DNA of 64,000 nt from Firmicutes bacterium ADurb.Bin146 (GTDB lineage Bacteria; Bacillota; Clostridia; DUPQ01). The stretch is from positions 1-64,000 of the forward strand of contig MWDI01000066.1 in the NCBI GenBank assembly GCA_002070475.1, read 5' to 3'. The translations under genes and the position numbers were made by a program. The notes below the pieces were generated by a model that ran no database searches, was not told where the DNA came from, and worked only from the letters and a program-made list of their open reading frames with translations. This document shows positions 16,741 to 24,582 of this stretch, piece by piece; within the stretch, counting starts at the first letter, position 1; each line of letters begins with the position of its first letter.

Positions 16741-17922
16741 TTATACTATCGGATTTGCTTTACGTTTGGATCTTTTTTCTAAATACATATTTCTATCTGC
16801 AAGTTTTATTAAATCATCTGGGTCTAGCTCATCATATGGATAATGTGCTAGCCCTATACTAATTCCTAAATATGGTATATCCATTGTCATTTCTTTAGCG
16901 ATAGCTTCTCGGAAATGATTACAATCAAAACCAGCTTGCGCATTAGTTATCAAACAAATAAACTCATCTCCAGCAAAACGATAAACATCAACTTGATTAC
17001 TGACAACTTTTAGAAGCGCTTTAGCAAACTGTTTTAAATAAGAATCACCAGTTGAATGATCATATGTATCATTTATCACTTTAAGGTTGTCCAAATCAAT
17101 GAAAATAACCAAAAATTCCTGTTTATTTTGAATATATTTATTTATCTGCTTATACAATAAATAACGGTTATTTAAGCCAGTTAAAGTATCTTTATAGGCA
17201 ATTGAGGTAATCTCATCAGTTGCTTTTTTTAGAGATAAAACCTGTGTTGATAATAATTGCTTGTCATGTTCAATAGTTGTTTTATTTTGAATTTCAATAA
17301 ATAAATAGAAAATTATCGCATATATAAATAATGACAAAATCATACCGATATATGCATGATAAAAGTATACAGGACGGTTAAAAACTGCATCAGGAACAAA
17401 TAATATAAAATAGGTTAGGATATAGGATATAATAAGTGCGCTATTTAACATCCACCACCCTTTTTTTATGGATTCAAGCATTTTTCTATATGTGGGACGA
17501 ATAAATTTTATAACTACCGGTAAAATTATAAGATAGGTCAAAACACGTGCAGCGGTATCTATTAATGGAGTATTTTCCCCATAAAATATGTAAGAAGCCA
17601 AAAGCCCATTTAAAATTGCAAAATTCGCAATAAGTTGTGTAGAAAATATAACAAAAATAAATTTTGCTCCTTTAATAACGGAAAAGTATAATCCCAATAT
17701 GATATATGGTAAAGTGAGAGTTAAAAAATAAAACCGTATATAAAATGAAATACCAATATAATAAATTAGTAGTGCATTAAAAATCATAATAATAAACGAA
17801 CCAATAATAACAAGTATTATACTTCGTCGTTCAGGTTTTTTCAGAGGAGATATTAGCAGAATGAAATAGACAATAAATGATTGAGAGACAAAGAGTCTTA
17901 GAAGTGTGCCGTCATCTAACAT
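16741..17922 (-). CDS. Membrane-bound diguanylate cyclase (GGDEF domain)
   Basis: A 393-aa protein. The N-terminal half (about 1-215) contains roughly seven hydrophobic transmembrane helices and forms a membrane sensor. A short coiled linker (about 215-240) leads to a GGDEF domain (about 240-390). The signature reads AGDEF (about 317-321) rather than GGDEF; AGDEF variants of active cyclases are known, so activity is likely. The stretch ending IDLDNLKVINDTYDH has the expected metal-binding aspartate. The ribosome binding site is AAAGGGG. The gene stands alone between the GNAT pseudogene and a tRNA. Confidence 0.85.
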   Translation of the reverse strand: MLDDGTLLRLFVSQSFIVYFILLISPLKKPERRSIILVIIGSFIIMIFNALLIYYIGISFYIRFYFLTLTLPYIILGLYFSVIKGAKFIFVIFSTQLIANFAILNGLLASYIFYGENTPLIDTAARVLTYLIILPVVIKFIRPTYRKMLESIKKGWWMLNSALIISYILTYFILFVPDAVFNRPVYFYHAYIGMILSLFIYAIIFYLFIEIQNKTTIEHDKQLLSTQVLSLKKATDEITSIAYKDTLTGLNNRYLLYKQINKYIQNKQEFLVIFIDLDNLKVINDTYDHSTGDSYLKQFAKALLKVVSNQVDVYRFAGDEFICLITNAQAGFDCNHFREAIAKEMTMDIPYLGISIGLAHYPYDELDPDDLIKLADRNMYLEKRSKRKANPIV

Positions 17923-18082
17923 TATTTATCCCCTTTCTAAAGTAATTAATTGCTTTGCTTGTATAAATTAACTATATCATAAAAAAATGATTTAGTATCT
18001 TTAAATTAATTAAAATCCTTGTTTGATAGTGGCCATATAATAAAGCCAACTGCACCAGCAATCTGTTTTTCCATAAAAATAC

Positions 18083-18158
18083 TGGTGGAGATAAGGGGAA
18101 TCGAACCCCTGACCTCTTACATGCGAAGCAAGCGCTCTCCCAGCTGAGCTATACCCCC
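18083..18158 (-). tRNA. tRNA-Ala (anticodon CGC)
   Basis: 76 nt on the - strand with encoded CCA. The acceptor GGGGGTA pairs with TATCTCC, the D arm has AGCTCAGCTGGGAGAGC, the anticodon arm CTTGC-TTCGCAT-GTAAG gives CGC (alanine, codon GCG), and the T loop is GGTTCGATTCC. The body closely matches the tRNA-Ala(GGC) at 33520-33595. Confidence 0.93.
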
Positions 18159-18222
18159 ACACTTGTAAAAATATACAATCAGTATATCTTACTGTCAACT
18201 ATTATTATATGCTCTTTTTATA

Positions 18223-19008
18223 TTAAGATGGTTGCATTACTCCAAAAAGGACTAACCAAGCAAGAACCGTTTTAGCACACAGGCTAAGTATAATATAACC
18301 TCTCTCACCATAAAGATAATCTGCCCACTTACCTTTTTTCCTGTACTGCAAAATCATATTTATTGGGAACAGGTTAAAAAACAGGAAATATGATCCTACT
18401 ATGGCATAAGCAAACCATGGAACTTTTGAAGGATCCGCATTTCCGAATGCATATAAGGCTATCACTATCCATGGCCCTATACCTGCAATGGAACCAAATA
18501 TGAATGCAGTCCAATCAACCTTTTGCCCGTTCTGATTCATCTTTTCCATCAACAGCCCAAACAGATTCATAGATGCATTAAGTAAGAATATGACAATAAG
18601 CGCTCCTATATCGAATATACCGAATAATACAGAAGTCAGTACTATCATAAGCGATGAAGATAAAGCATATTCATACCACCTGAACTGATTTATATTATTC
18701 TTGAGATCCCTGTTATAGATGTCGTTAGTCTTTTTAGGAACACTTATTATAAAATGTGCAATTGCTGAAAGAAAAAGAAAAGCTGACACAAGAATTGCAA
18801 ATGGAAGTTTGAACAGCTCTTTTGATGAAGAAACAAGCCTCATAGCCTGTGTGTCAAACTTAAGTGAATAGGAATAAATTACTGGCGTGAAATTCTTGGC
18901 ATTTTCCCATGTTAAAGAAAGAATAAGCATCATTATACCCTGGATAAAATGCAAGAATCCCATTACAAGATTAAATCTTCTAAGCTTTACAAAAATTGAT
19001 TTTTCCAT
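18223..19008 (-). CDS. Heliorhodopsin
   Basis: A 261-aa, seven-helix protein matching the heliorhodopsin family of retinal-binding photosensory proteins, known from monoderm bacteria, archaea and some viruses. The TM3 signature RWYEYALSSSLMIVL carries the Schiff-base counterion (E113), and TM7 LSLCAKTVLAW carries the retinal-binding lysine (K246). Conserved histidines are present in FLHFIQG (H20) and SAIAHFI (H85), and NASMNLFG, AGIGPWIVIA, FFNLFPINM and GKWADYLYGE are also family hallmarks. It should bind retinal covalently and signal rather than pump ions. No retinal-synthesis gene is in the window. It follows a CDF-like gene by 82 bp and may belong to the MarR-controlled operon; the ribosome binding site is AGGGG, 9 nt before the ATG. 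Confidence 0.9.
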   Translation of the reverse strand: MEKSIFVKLRRFNLVMGFLHFIQGIMMLILSLTWENAKNFTPVIYSYSLKFDTQAMRLVSSSKELFKLPFAILVSAFLFLSAIAHFIISVPKKTNDIYNRDLKNNINQFRWYEYALSSSLMIVLTSVLFGIFDIGALIVIFLLNASMNLFGLLMEKMNQNGQKVDWTAFIFGSIAGIGPWIVIALYAFGNADPSKVPWFAYAIVGSYFLFFNLFPINMILQYRKKGKWADYLYGERGYIILSLCAKTVLAWLVLFGVMQPS

Positions 19009-19090
19009 ATTTAAATACCCCTGTTGATATAATTATATATCACGTCTAAAAATATAAATAGGATTAATTATTAATAAATATATTAACTCA

Positions 19091-19708
19091 TTAAATCTGC
19101 TTCTTTATTTTGCCTCGTATCGTTAAGTAACCATTCAGAACTAAATAGAGTGAAACAAGCAAAGATCCAACCAAATCAATATAGTATGTTATTTTTGCAT
19201 CTGGAGCCATAACAATTACAATAAGAGTCAGGGTTACACAAATATCTACAAGCATCTTTGCAAAATATAGCTTGCTTTGGACTGAAAGAATCGCATCTGG
19301 ATTTTCTCTGCTAAGTTTACTGTACCTTATCCAAAACAAGGTATTTGCCACTACTCCTAATAATGCGATAACTAGGCCTGGAATAACATTTCCTTTTTTA
19401 ACTCCTGAATTGAACAGAGTGACGAAAACCATCGCGATACCAGAAATGCACAAAGCGATTCCGACAGTTAAATTGACAGTATGTTCAAGTTTCTCCTTAC
19501 GATAAATATCTATCTCTTCTTTCTTATTTAAATAATGAAATACAATAAATGAGACGATTATCGCAGCTAATTCGGCTGTACGTCTTATAAAATCCGCAAA
19601 CTGAGTTGATGAACGTCCTAATAATAAACCTATGCCTACGACAATCGGACCAGGAGAACTGAAAATAACTGAAGCAAGAAGTGTACGTTCACCAGTTTTC
19701 TTTCTCAT
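19091..19708 (-). CDS. CDF-like membrane protein with non-canonical metal site
   Basis: A 205-aa protein with about six transmembrane helices resembling the membrane domain of cation diffusion facilitators: the TM2-like ADFIRRTAELAAIIVSF, TM5-like FAKMLVDICVTL and a final IDLVGSLLVSLYLVLNGY helix. By eye, the intramembrane Zn ligands (DxxxD in TM2 and HxxxD in TM5 of YiiP) are replaced by DxxxR and KxxxD, and the cytoplasmic metal-binding domain is missing. A role other than zinc efflux is therefore likely. The start is ATG 19708, overlapping the stop of the kinase-like gene (ATGA), so the two are translationally coupled. Longer in-frame starts would overlap that gene deeply. Confidence 0.65.
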   Translation of the reverse strand: MRKKTGERTLLASVIFSSPGPIVVGIGLLLGRSSTQFADFIRRTAELAAIIVSFIVFHYLNKKEEIDIYRKEKLEHTVNLTVGIALCISGIAMVFVTLFNSGVKKGNVIPGLVIALLGVVANTLFWIRYSKLSRENPDAILSVQSKLYFAKMLVDICVTLTLIVIVMAPDAKITYYIDLVGSLLVSLYLVLNGYLTIRGKIKKQI

Positions 19709-20424
19709 AAGTTTATTACACCACCTTGTAAGTATAAAAGCAGAATCATTGTAAATGCCGCTGCTAAAGGACATGTCAGAGTATCCATCCCACCTTTTGT
19801 ATATAACTCTACAACTGCACTGACAACAGCAGTTACCAAAGCAATAAGCCGATAGTTCTGCCAACTTAATCCACTATAAAAAGTAAATATTAAAAGAACA
19901 GAGATAAAAGAAACTATAAACATCGCTAATGTTCCTTCAAGACTTTTGCGTCCTTCAACCATTTTACCTTCAATATAATATTTACCAAACCGTTTCCCTA
20001 TTAGAGCTGCAGCCGCATCCCCAAGTCCCCATGCAAAAACCGATGCGATTACCAGATACTTTAAATCCAGCCACCCCCAGCATACGCTGATTAATATGGC
20101 AAACATTACAAATACCACGACAAGGCTTTTCTTTATCTCTCCGTTCTTGCGTTCAGTAAGGAACTGTGAATATTTAGGTATTCTTTCAGCGAAATAAAGA
20201 ATCGGGTATACAAGAACAATAAAAATCATCGTTGCTGCTACAGAAAGCCACCATGTATTAAATGCATATATCAATACAAATATTGAACACAAAAGAATCA
20301 TATGAAGTATTTTGCGGAATACTTCAGCATGCATTTTTACGTAAAATCTCAAAACAAGCGCAGTTGCTGCGCAGACTAAAAAATACCCTAATAAGAATCC
20401 AAAACCTGTAATAAATTCAATCAC
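19705..20424 (-). CDS. Polyprenol/phytol-kinase-like (VTE5/SEC59/CdsA-type) membrane protein
   Basis: A 239-aa integral membrane protein with about seven helices. The family motif FAWGLGDAAAALIGKRFGK (about 134-152) and KSLEGTLAMF (about 163-172) mark CTP-dependent dolichol/phytol/diacylglycerol kinases and the related phosphatidate cytidylyltransferases. The likely substrate is an isoprenoid or lipid alcohol. It overlaps the MarR gene by 8 nt upstream and the CDF-like gene by 4 nt downstream, so the three are co-expressed. Proximity to a heliorhodopsin, whose chromophore is an isoprenoid, is suggestive but no functional link is shown. Confidence 0.75.
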   Translation of the reverse strand: MIEFITGFGFLLGYFLVCAATALVLRFYVKMHAEVFRKILHMILLCSIFVLIYAFNTWWLSVAATMIFIVLVYPILYFAERIPKYSQFLTERKNGEIKKSLVVVFVMFAILISVCWGWLDLKYLVIASVFAWGLGDAAAALIGKRFGKYYIEGKMVEGRKSLEGTLAMFIVSFISVLLIFTFYSGLSWQNYRLIALVTAVVSAVVELYTKGGMDTLTCPLAAAFTMILLLYLQGGVINL

Positions 20425-20860
20425 TATTATCTCCGTTATGTTGAAGGTTCTTTGAGATACGTGACAGAAGTGACTCTACAAAAATAAAATCCTTATCAGC
20501 AATCCCTGTCCTTGCAATGTTATATAAATTATCATAAATATCAGTAATACAATGACTGATTTTCAAAGCTTTATCAGTTAGAGATATCACATATGCTCTT
20601 TTATCTATGGTGTGTCTTGTGCGAATAACATAACCTTTTGATTCGAGAGAATCCACAGCCCGTGAAACAACAGCTTTTCCTATATCAAGCTGCTCTGCAA
20701 GTTGTTCCTGACGAAGATTATTGCTGCCAGTTATAAGTAAAAACAACAGATCTCCCTCTATTCCGGTTAAATCAAATGGCTCAAGCTCAGTATTAATTTT
20801 TTTTCTGGCAGTTCGGATTACACCTTTCATATCCAACCACATTTTTCGAATCAAAAGCAT
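20417..20860 (-). CDS. MarR family transcriptional regulator
   Basis: A 147-aa winged-helix regulator. The recognition segment is LRQEQLAEQLDIGKAVVSRAVDSLESKGYV (in parts, about residues 57-83) and the wing is RTRHTIDKRAYVISLTDKA. It is first in an operon with the kinase-like and CDF-like membrane proteins and probably the heliorhodopsin. A perfect 24-bp palindrome covers the promoter just upstream, the expected operator for a MarR dimer, so autorepression relieved by a ligand is likely. GGAGG lies 9 nt before the ATG at 20860. Confidence 0.85.
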   Translation of the reverse strand: MLLIRKMWLDMKGVIRTARKKINTELEPFDLTGIEGDLLFLLITGSNNLRQEQLAEQLDIGKAVVSRAVDSLESKGYVIRTRHTIDKRAYVISLTDKALKISHCITDIYDNLYNIARTGIADKDFIFVESLLSRISKNLQHNGDNSD

Positions 20861-20884
20861 TTGGATTTTCCTCCACAGAAAGGT

Positions 20885-20913
20885 ATTATACCCATAAGTA
20901 GTTGACTAGTCAA
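20885..20913 (-). promoter_or_regulatory. Promoter of the marR-kinase-CDF-heliorhodopsin cluster
   Basis: On the - strand, TTGACT (20913-20908) and a perfect TATAAT (20890-20885) are spaced by 17 bp. The predicted start is near 20878, giving a leader of about 18 nt. The -35 and most of the spacer are inside the 24-bp palindrome. Confidence 0.8.
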
Positions 20914-20919
20914 CTACTT
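20896..20919. promoter_or_regulatory. Perfect 24-bp palindromic MarR operator
   Basis: The half-site AAGTAGTTGACT is followed directly by its exact reverse complement AGTCAACTACTT, centred between 20907 and 20908. It overlaps the -35 and spacer of the marR promoter. Length, symmetry and position fit a MarR-dimer repressor site. Confidence 0.8.
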
Positions 20920-20938
20920 TTAGTAAGCATTATTTCTT

Positions 20939-21421
20939 TTATACTGCAATATTGATTAAAGCTTCTTTCATTTTGAGACATTCTTCTTTCACAGCTTCTT
21001 CGATATGTTCCCATGGAGCATCTGTCCCCAACTTTTCATATGCAATAGATAAAGCTCCATACATAACAAGCCCCATGCAATGTCTAGCTGAATGAATAGT
21101 AGATGCACACTGCCCTATTGCCCTTGCAGCGGTAAAAGCTATAAGATTATCTTTAGTTTCACGTGCGCAAGCATGGCATTCCAGTATTCTGGTTTTAACA
21201 TATGGAAGCTTTACTACACCTGCCAACCATCTTTTTGCCGCAACTATTGATTCATATGGCCTTCTATCATCAGGATAATACTTCTGCCATATTTTCAACA
21301 TAACTGCCTCTGCATAATCAATTGCCCAGTGAGCTAATGTAAGCTTACTTTGTGTCTGCACAAGGTATAAAATTTCTTTTATATATGGTGCATTATAGTC
21401 AGTAAGTATTTTTCTTTTCAT
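20939..21421 (-). CDS. Imm5-like putative immunity protein
   Basis: A 160-aa helical protein matching the family annotated as 'putative immunity protein' (Imm5-like): RPYESIVAAKRWLAG, the alanine-rich ARAIGQCASTIHSARHCMG and YGALSIAYEKLG. Relatives are found beside polymorphic toxins, but no toxin gene is near. Here it ends an operon of small genes (XRE regulator to DUF1801), 8 bp after the DUF1801 gene. It may be an orphan immunity gene or have another role; the assignment rests on family resemblance only. Confidence 0.6.
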   Translation of the reverse strand: MKRKILTDYNAPYIKEILYLVQTQSKLTLAHWAIDYAEAVMLKIWQKYYPDDRRPYESIVAAKRWLAGVVKLPYVKTRILECHACARETKDNLIAFTAARAIGQCASTIHSARHCMGLVMYGALSIAYEKLGTDAPWEHIEEAVKEECLKMKEALINIAV

Positions 21422-21429
21422 GATTTCAT

Positions 21430-21792
21430 TTAAGGGTGATTACCGGTTTCGTAACACCATTTTGCAATATCTGCAATCAAATCCAGAGGTATCTTTTCAT
21501 TATATTTGAACTGGATAGCTCCCTTGCTGGTTTTATATCCTTTTAACCTGTAAGCAAAGTGAATTATTGCATCAACTCCCGGATATAAACCCATATGGTT
21601 TTTGTGTGCTGCGAAATGGATTATATTTTTTTTATCCCAGAATGTCGGCATACTCCATGATATCTTTTCTTTAGCTTGCGGTAATGTTTTTTGCAAAGTC
21701 TCTCTTACTGTTAACATAAAAACGAGTGTGTCTTCGGGTAGCTGCTGCATATATTCATCTACTGTTTGATATGGTTTCAATATTTCACTCAT
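21430..21792 (-). CDS. DUF1801 (iron-chaperone-like YdhG) family protein
   Basis: A 120-aa protein with the DUF1801 pattern: YQTVDEYMQQLPEDT at the N-terminus, then AKEKISWSMPTFWDKKNIIHFAAHKNHMGLY, ending with PLDLIADIAKWCYE. A Bacillus relative has been called an intracellular iron chaperone, but biochemical support for the wider family is thin. It overlaps the preceding DUF1905 gene by 4 nt (ATGA). DUF1905 and DUF1801 are often adjacent or fused, consistent with a joint role. Confidence 0.75.
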   Translation of the reverse strand: MSEILKPYQTVDEYMQQLPEDTLVFMLTVRETLQKTLPQAKEKISWSMPTFWDKKNIIHFAAHKNHMGLYPGVDAIIHFAYRLKGYKTSKGAIQFKYNEKIPLDLIADIAKWCYETGNHP

Positions 21793-22064
21793 ATCTTGTC
21801 TCTTTCTCTTATAGACACTTTAATACTGTCTCCAGGCTGCTTATTTATCTTTTTTCTGATGTCCTTTTTTATACCGATTATATATTCCTCAGTTCCCATT
21901 TTGACTACCTGACCATCATATGGTTCTCCATCAAAAAAAGCATGCACAAGTAAACGGCCTTTCCCAAATTCTTTCTTTATATCAATAGGTACTTCAACAT
22001 ATGCTCCGTCAAGATCAGGAACCTTTCGAATAACGGCTATAAAATCATAAGTTTTATCATTCAT
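21789..22064 (-). CDS. DUF1905 domain protein
   Basis: A 91-aa single-domain beta-barrel protein of the DUF1905 family: FIAVIRKVPDLDGAYVEVPI, then GKGRLLVHAFFDGEPYDGQV and YIIGIKKDIRKKINKQPGDSI. The function is unknown. It lies 15 bp after a GNAT gene and overlaps the DUF1801 gene by 4 nt, so it is translated together with them. Confidence 0.75.
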   Translation of the reverse strand: MNDKTYDFIAVIRKVPDLDGAYVEVPIDIKKEFGKGRLLVHAFFDGEPYDGQVVKMGTEEYIIGIKKDIRKKINKQPGDSIKVSIRERDKI

Positions 22065-22079
22065 AGGGTCACCAGATTA

Positions 22080-22964
22080 TTAAAACTCTTTCCTCCAAAG
22101 CTGTCTGTTACTTATTGTCTTGAATCCTATAGCTTTATAGAATCCTACAGCCCCTCCAAAGCAGTATTTTACTCCTTCTTCTTTTGTCTTTATCATGCTT
22201 TGTGTCAGAGCATAAGTAGCCAATCCCATTTTTCTATACTCTGGTACCGTTGCCAGAGGTTCAAGATAGGCATATTGGTTTACATGATCAATACACATAC
22301 CTGCGTAACATGCATAATCCCCATTAGGAGCTTTTATTATTGTTGTAAGATCATTTCTGAAGTTAGGACCGCTCTGCATAAAAAGCCTGCAGTCAAAATC
22401 GTTGTCAGGATTATCACCATGATTAAACCCTTTCCATAAACACTCGTGTATCTTTTTTATATCATTCTCATCATCTAAAGATATTGCTGTAAATCCTTCA
22501 GGCAGTTTTGTCTCCATAAACGGATTATCATATGAAAATATCGTTATCGGTTCTGTATGTATCTTCACATATCCTGAATCTGAAAGAAGTTTAATTTTAT
22601 TTTCTTCAGTATCTATTACCCAGACTGTAAGGCTTTTCTTGCCGTTAATATTTTCCGACAACTCTTTTTCTGCATGTATAAGTAATTCAGGCAAAAGGAA
22701 TTCATATCCTTTTTTTGAGCTCAGTAAAGCCTCGCCTAATTGCATTTCGAAACATACAACAGCAACTAGTTCATCCTTATCTTCCCATAACCCGAACCTG
22801 TGAGTCATTTTGTGATCAAAAGCCGGATGTGTATGCGCATACTCAAAAAATGGTGGCAGCAGACAGCTATTTAGAGTATTTATATCATATATATCCTCTA
22901 GATATTTATATACTTTTACGAAATCACTTAATAATTTGTATCTTCTTTTTTTTATGTCAGCCAT
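22080..22964 (-). CDS. GNAT family N-acetyltransferase
   Basis: A 294-aa protein with a C-terminal GNAT domain (about 145-290). The acetyl-CoA-binding segment is LATVPEYRKMGLATYALTQSM, followed by the beta-bulge GAVGFYKAIGFKTIS. The N-terminal half looks like a second, degenerate GNAT fold. GGAGG lies 7 nt upstream of the ATG. It is third in an operon with an XRE regulator and a flavodoxin upstream and DUF1905, DUF1801 and the Imm5-like gene downstream. The substrate is unknown. Confidence 0.8.
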   Translation of the reverse strand: MADIKKRRYKLLSDFVKVYKYLEDIYDINTLNSCLLPPFFEYAHTHPAFDHKMTHRFGLWEDKDELVAVVCFEMQLGEALLSSKKGYEFLLPELLIHAEKELSENINGKKSLTVWVIDTEENKIKLLSDSGYVKIHTEPITIFSYDNPFMETKLPEGFTAISLDDENDIKKIHECLWKGFNHGDNPDNDFDCRLFMQSGPNFRNDLTTIIKAPNGDYACYAGMCIDHVNQYAYLEPLATVPEYRKMGLATYALTQSMIKTKEEGVKYCFGGAVGFYKAIGFKTISNRQLWRKEF

Positions 22965-22996
22965 AATACAACCTCCATAAACCTTAGGTTATTATA

Positions 22997-23494
22997 CTAT
23001 ATCAGCCAGTCATTTTTAAGCTTAAACGCGAATCTTTCTGCAAGCTGCAGATCTGCTTCATTCGGCCTGCCTTTATTAAATCCTCCGATATATTTCAAGA
23101 AACTGTTCTTGTTAAATCCCGGACAGTTAAATTCTCCTATTATTTCATAACCTTTATCCTTAAGTTTGATCCTTAATGCCTCATGATCCTTGTTCATCTT
23201 ATCTTTTAACATTAAATCACTGTTATATATGAATCTCGGCGCGCCATCTGTTGAAAATATAAAGGCTTTCATGTTTTTCCTCACTGGCAACCTGTCAGCC
23301 AATTCCAGAAGTTTTTCATGATGCTTGGAATCATATATTCCCGACCCGAAGCCTATAAGATCGAATCCCGACAGTTCTTCTGTATTCACCTTACATGCAG
23401 ATACTATATTCCCATGCAACACCCTTGCTATCCGCATTGCTACTTTTTCCGTATTCTTCTGGTGATATGAACTAACTATAACTAACGTGTTCAT
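22997..23494 (-). CDS. Flavodoxin domain protein
   Basis: A 165-aa flavodoxin-fold protein with the FMN phosphate-binding loop SSYHQKNTEKVA near residue 7, then GFGSGIYDSKHHEKLL and FIFSTDGAPRF. It probably transfers electrons or acts as a protoporphyrinogen-oxidase- or NADPH-reductase-like flavoprotein. ATG 23494 is 1 nt after the stop of the XRE regulator gene and starts the family-typical MNTLVIVSS; an alternative ATG at 23512 would add six residues and sits 11 nt after GGAGG. The two genes are translationally coupled either way. Confidence 0.8.
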   Translation of the reverse strand: MNTLVIVSSYHQKNTEKVAMRIARVLHGNIVSACKVNTEELSGFDLIGFGSGIYDSKHHEKLLELADRLPVRKNMKAFIFSTDGAPRFIYNSDLMLKDKMNKDHEALRIKLKDKGYEIIGEFNCPGFNKNSFLKYIGGFNKGRPNEADLQLAERFAFKLKNDWLI

Positions 23495-23495
23495 T

Positions 23496-23723
23496 TTATT
23501 TTGTGGCATCATATTCGAAAACCTCCCCTATATTAACATCAAAAATACTAGCTATTTTAAAAGCAAGTTCAAGTGATGGCGAACACCTGCCTGCTTCAAT
23601 GGATATAATTGTCTGTCTTGATACACCTGCTTTATCTGCTAATTGCTGCTGCGTCATCTCGTCAGCAAAGAAACGCAGTTTACGGATATTATTCCTTATA
23701 GGTGTATCTTTTCTCATTATCAA
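23496..23723 (-). CDS. XRE-family helix-turn-helix regulator
   Basis: A 75-aa single-domain DNA-binding protein of the YozG/Cro type. The helix-turn-helix is MTQQQLADKAGVSRQTIIS followed by IEAGRCSPSLELAFKIA. It is first in a six-gene operon reaching 20939 and probably regulates it. The start is uncertain: TTG at 23723 lies 9 nt after AAGG, while ATG at 23717 (MRKDTP) is family-typical but has longer spacing. Confidence 0.8.
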   Translation of the reverse strand: MIMRKDTPIRNNIRKLRFFADEMTQQQLADKAGVSRQTIISIEAGRCSPSLELAFKIASIFDVNIGEVFEYDATK

Positions 23724-23953
23724 ATACTTAATCCTTTGTTACTTATTTCTCATTACTTAGATATGCGAATATATGCATATTTTCAAATGTAAAATATTAT
23801 AGACATATAGTATATTTAATATTACTTTATGTCAAGTATATTTTACATCAGTTAATGAAATCAAATCTCTAAATAATGGTATGTATTTGTAAAATGGTTT
23901 GCAGGAACAACACTAAGCTACACTTCTTATTATCTTTTCATTACTAGATTTAT

Positions 23954-23982
23954 TGCATTAAGGCAGAAAACACCATACAATA
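23954..23982 (+). promoter_or_regulatory. Promoter of the GNAT gene at 24026
   Basis: TTGCAT (23954-23959) and TACAAT (23977-23982) are spaced by 17 bp, about 35 nt upstream of the GAGG ribosome binding site (24014-24017). The rest of the 302-bp gap from 23724 is AT-rich with no gene or structure that I can see. Confidence 0.55.
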
Positions 23983-24025
23983 CATGCAAGAGTAGCAAAT
24001 CAAGTTTTAAATCGAGGTTAATTAT

Positions 24026-24472
24026 ATGATGATTTCAATCAGAAATTTTACAGAATATGATGTTATGACTTTAAAACAATTGCAGTACACTAACCTTGAA
24101 GAAAGTGAAATTATAGATATAATTCGTAAATGGGAAACAAAAGAATACCAGGGAAAGTATTTTGAGATGTTTGCTGTTGTTGATAATGAAAATATTGTCG
24201 GATATATATCCATTATGGAACACAGTAAAAACATCATAAGTTATGGTGTGAATATATATGATAGGTATAGAAGAAAAGGATATGCACAAAGCGGTTCCAA
24301 ATTAGTATTTGGTTATGCAAAAAATAGAGGATATAAAATTGCAGTTTTACAAGTTCGTGTTGATAATGCTGCAAGCTTAGGATTGCATATGAAGTTAGGT
24401 TTTGATATTGATCATAAGTATGTCAACAGTAAAGGAAATGAGGTATATTGTCTTATTAAATCACTGTTATAA
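24026..24472 (+). CDS. GNAT family N-acetyltransferase
   Basis: A 148-aa single-domain acetyltransferase. The acetyl-CoA loop YDRYRRKGYAQSGSKL (about 80-95) and the C-terminal DNAASLGLHMKLGFDID are typical of the GNAT fold. The ribosome binding site GAGG is 8 nt before the ATG. It is monocistronic, with its own promoter and an intrinsic terminator at 24541-24567. The substrate cannot be inferred. Confidence 0.8.
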   Translation: MMISIRNFTEYDVMTLKQLQYTNLEESEIIDIIRKWETKEYQGKYFEMFAVVDNENIVGYISIMEHSKNIISYGVNIYDRYRRKGYAQSGSKLVFGYAKNRGYKIAVLQVRVDNAASLGLHMKLGFDIDHKYVNSKGNEVYCLIKSLL

Positions 24473-24540
24473 AAGGTAATAAATTTCAGTTTATAAAAAT
24501 CAGGGTTTGCCATTAATACAAATTTTCCTGCTGATATTAA

Positions 24541-24567
24541 AAAGCCCGTTAATAAGCGGGTTTTTTC
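24541..24567. terminator. Bidirectional intrinsic terminator
   Basis: AAAAGCCCG and CGGGTTTTTT flank a short TTAATAAG loop, giving a stem with an A-run on the left and a T-run on the right. It lies between the convergent GNAT gene (ending 24472) and AraC-GyrI gene (ending 24583) and can stop both transcripts. Confidence 0.85.
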
Positions 24568-24582
24568 ATTACTACATAAACT

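Noticed and set aside
18010..18198. A 62-codon - strand frame over the tRNA-Ala(CGC)
   Set aside because: It reads through the tRNA gene and is a chance open frame.
19709..19864. A longer N-terminus for the CDF-like protein
   Set aside because: The extension lies entirely within the kinase-like gene in another frame, is cysteine-rich and not homologous; ATG 19708 forms a standard ATGA overlap.
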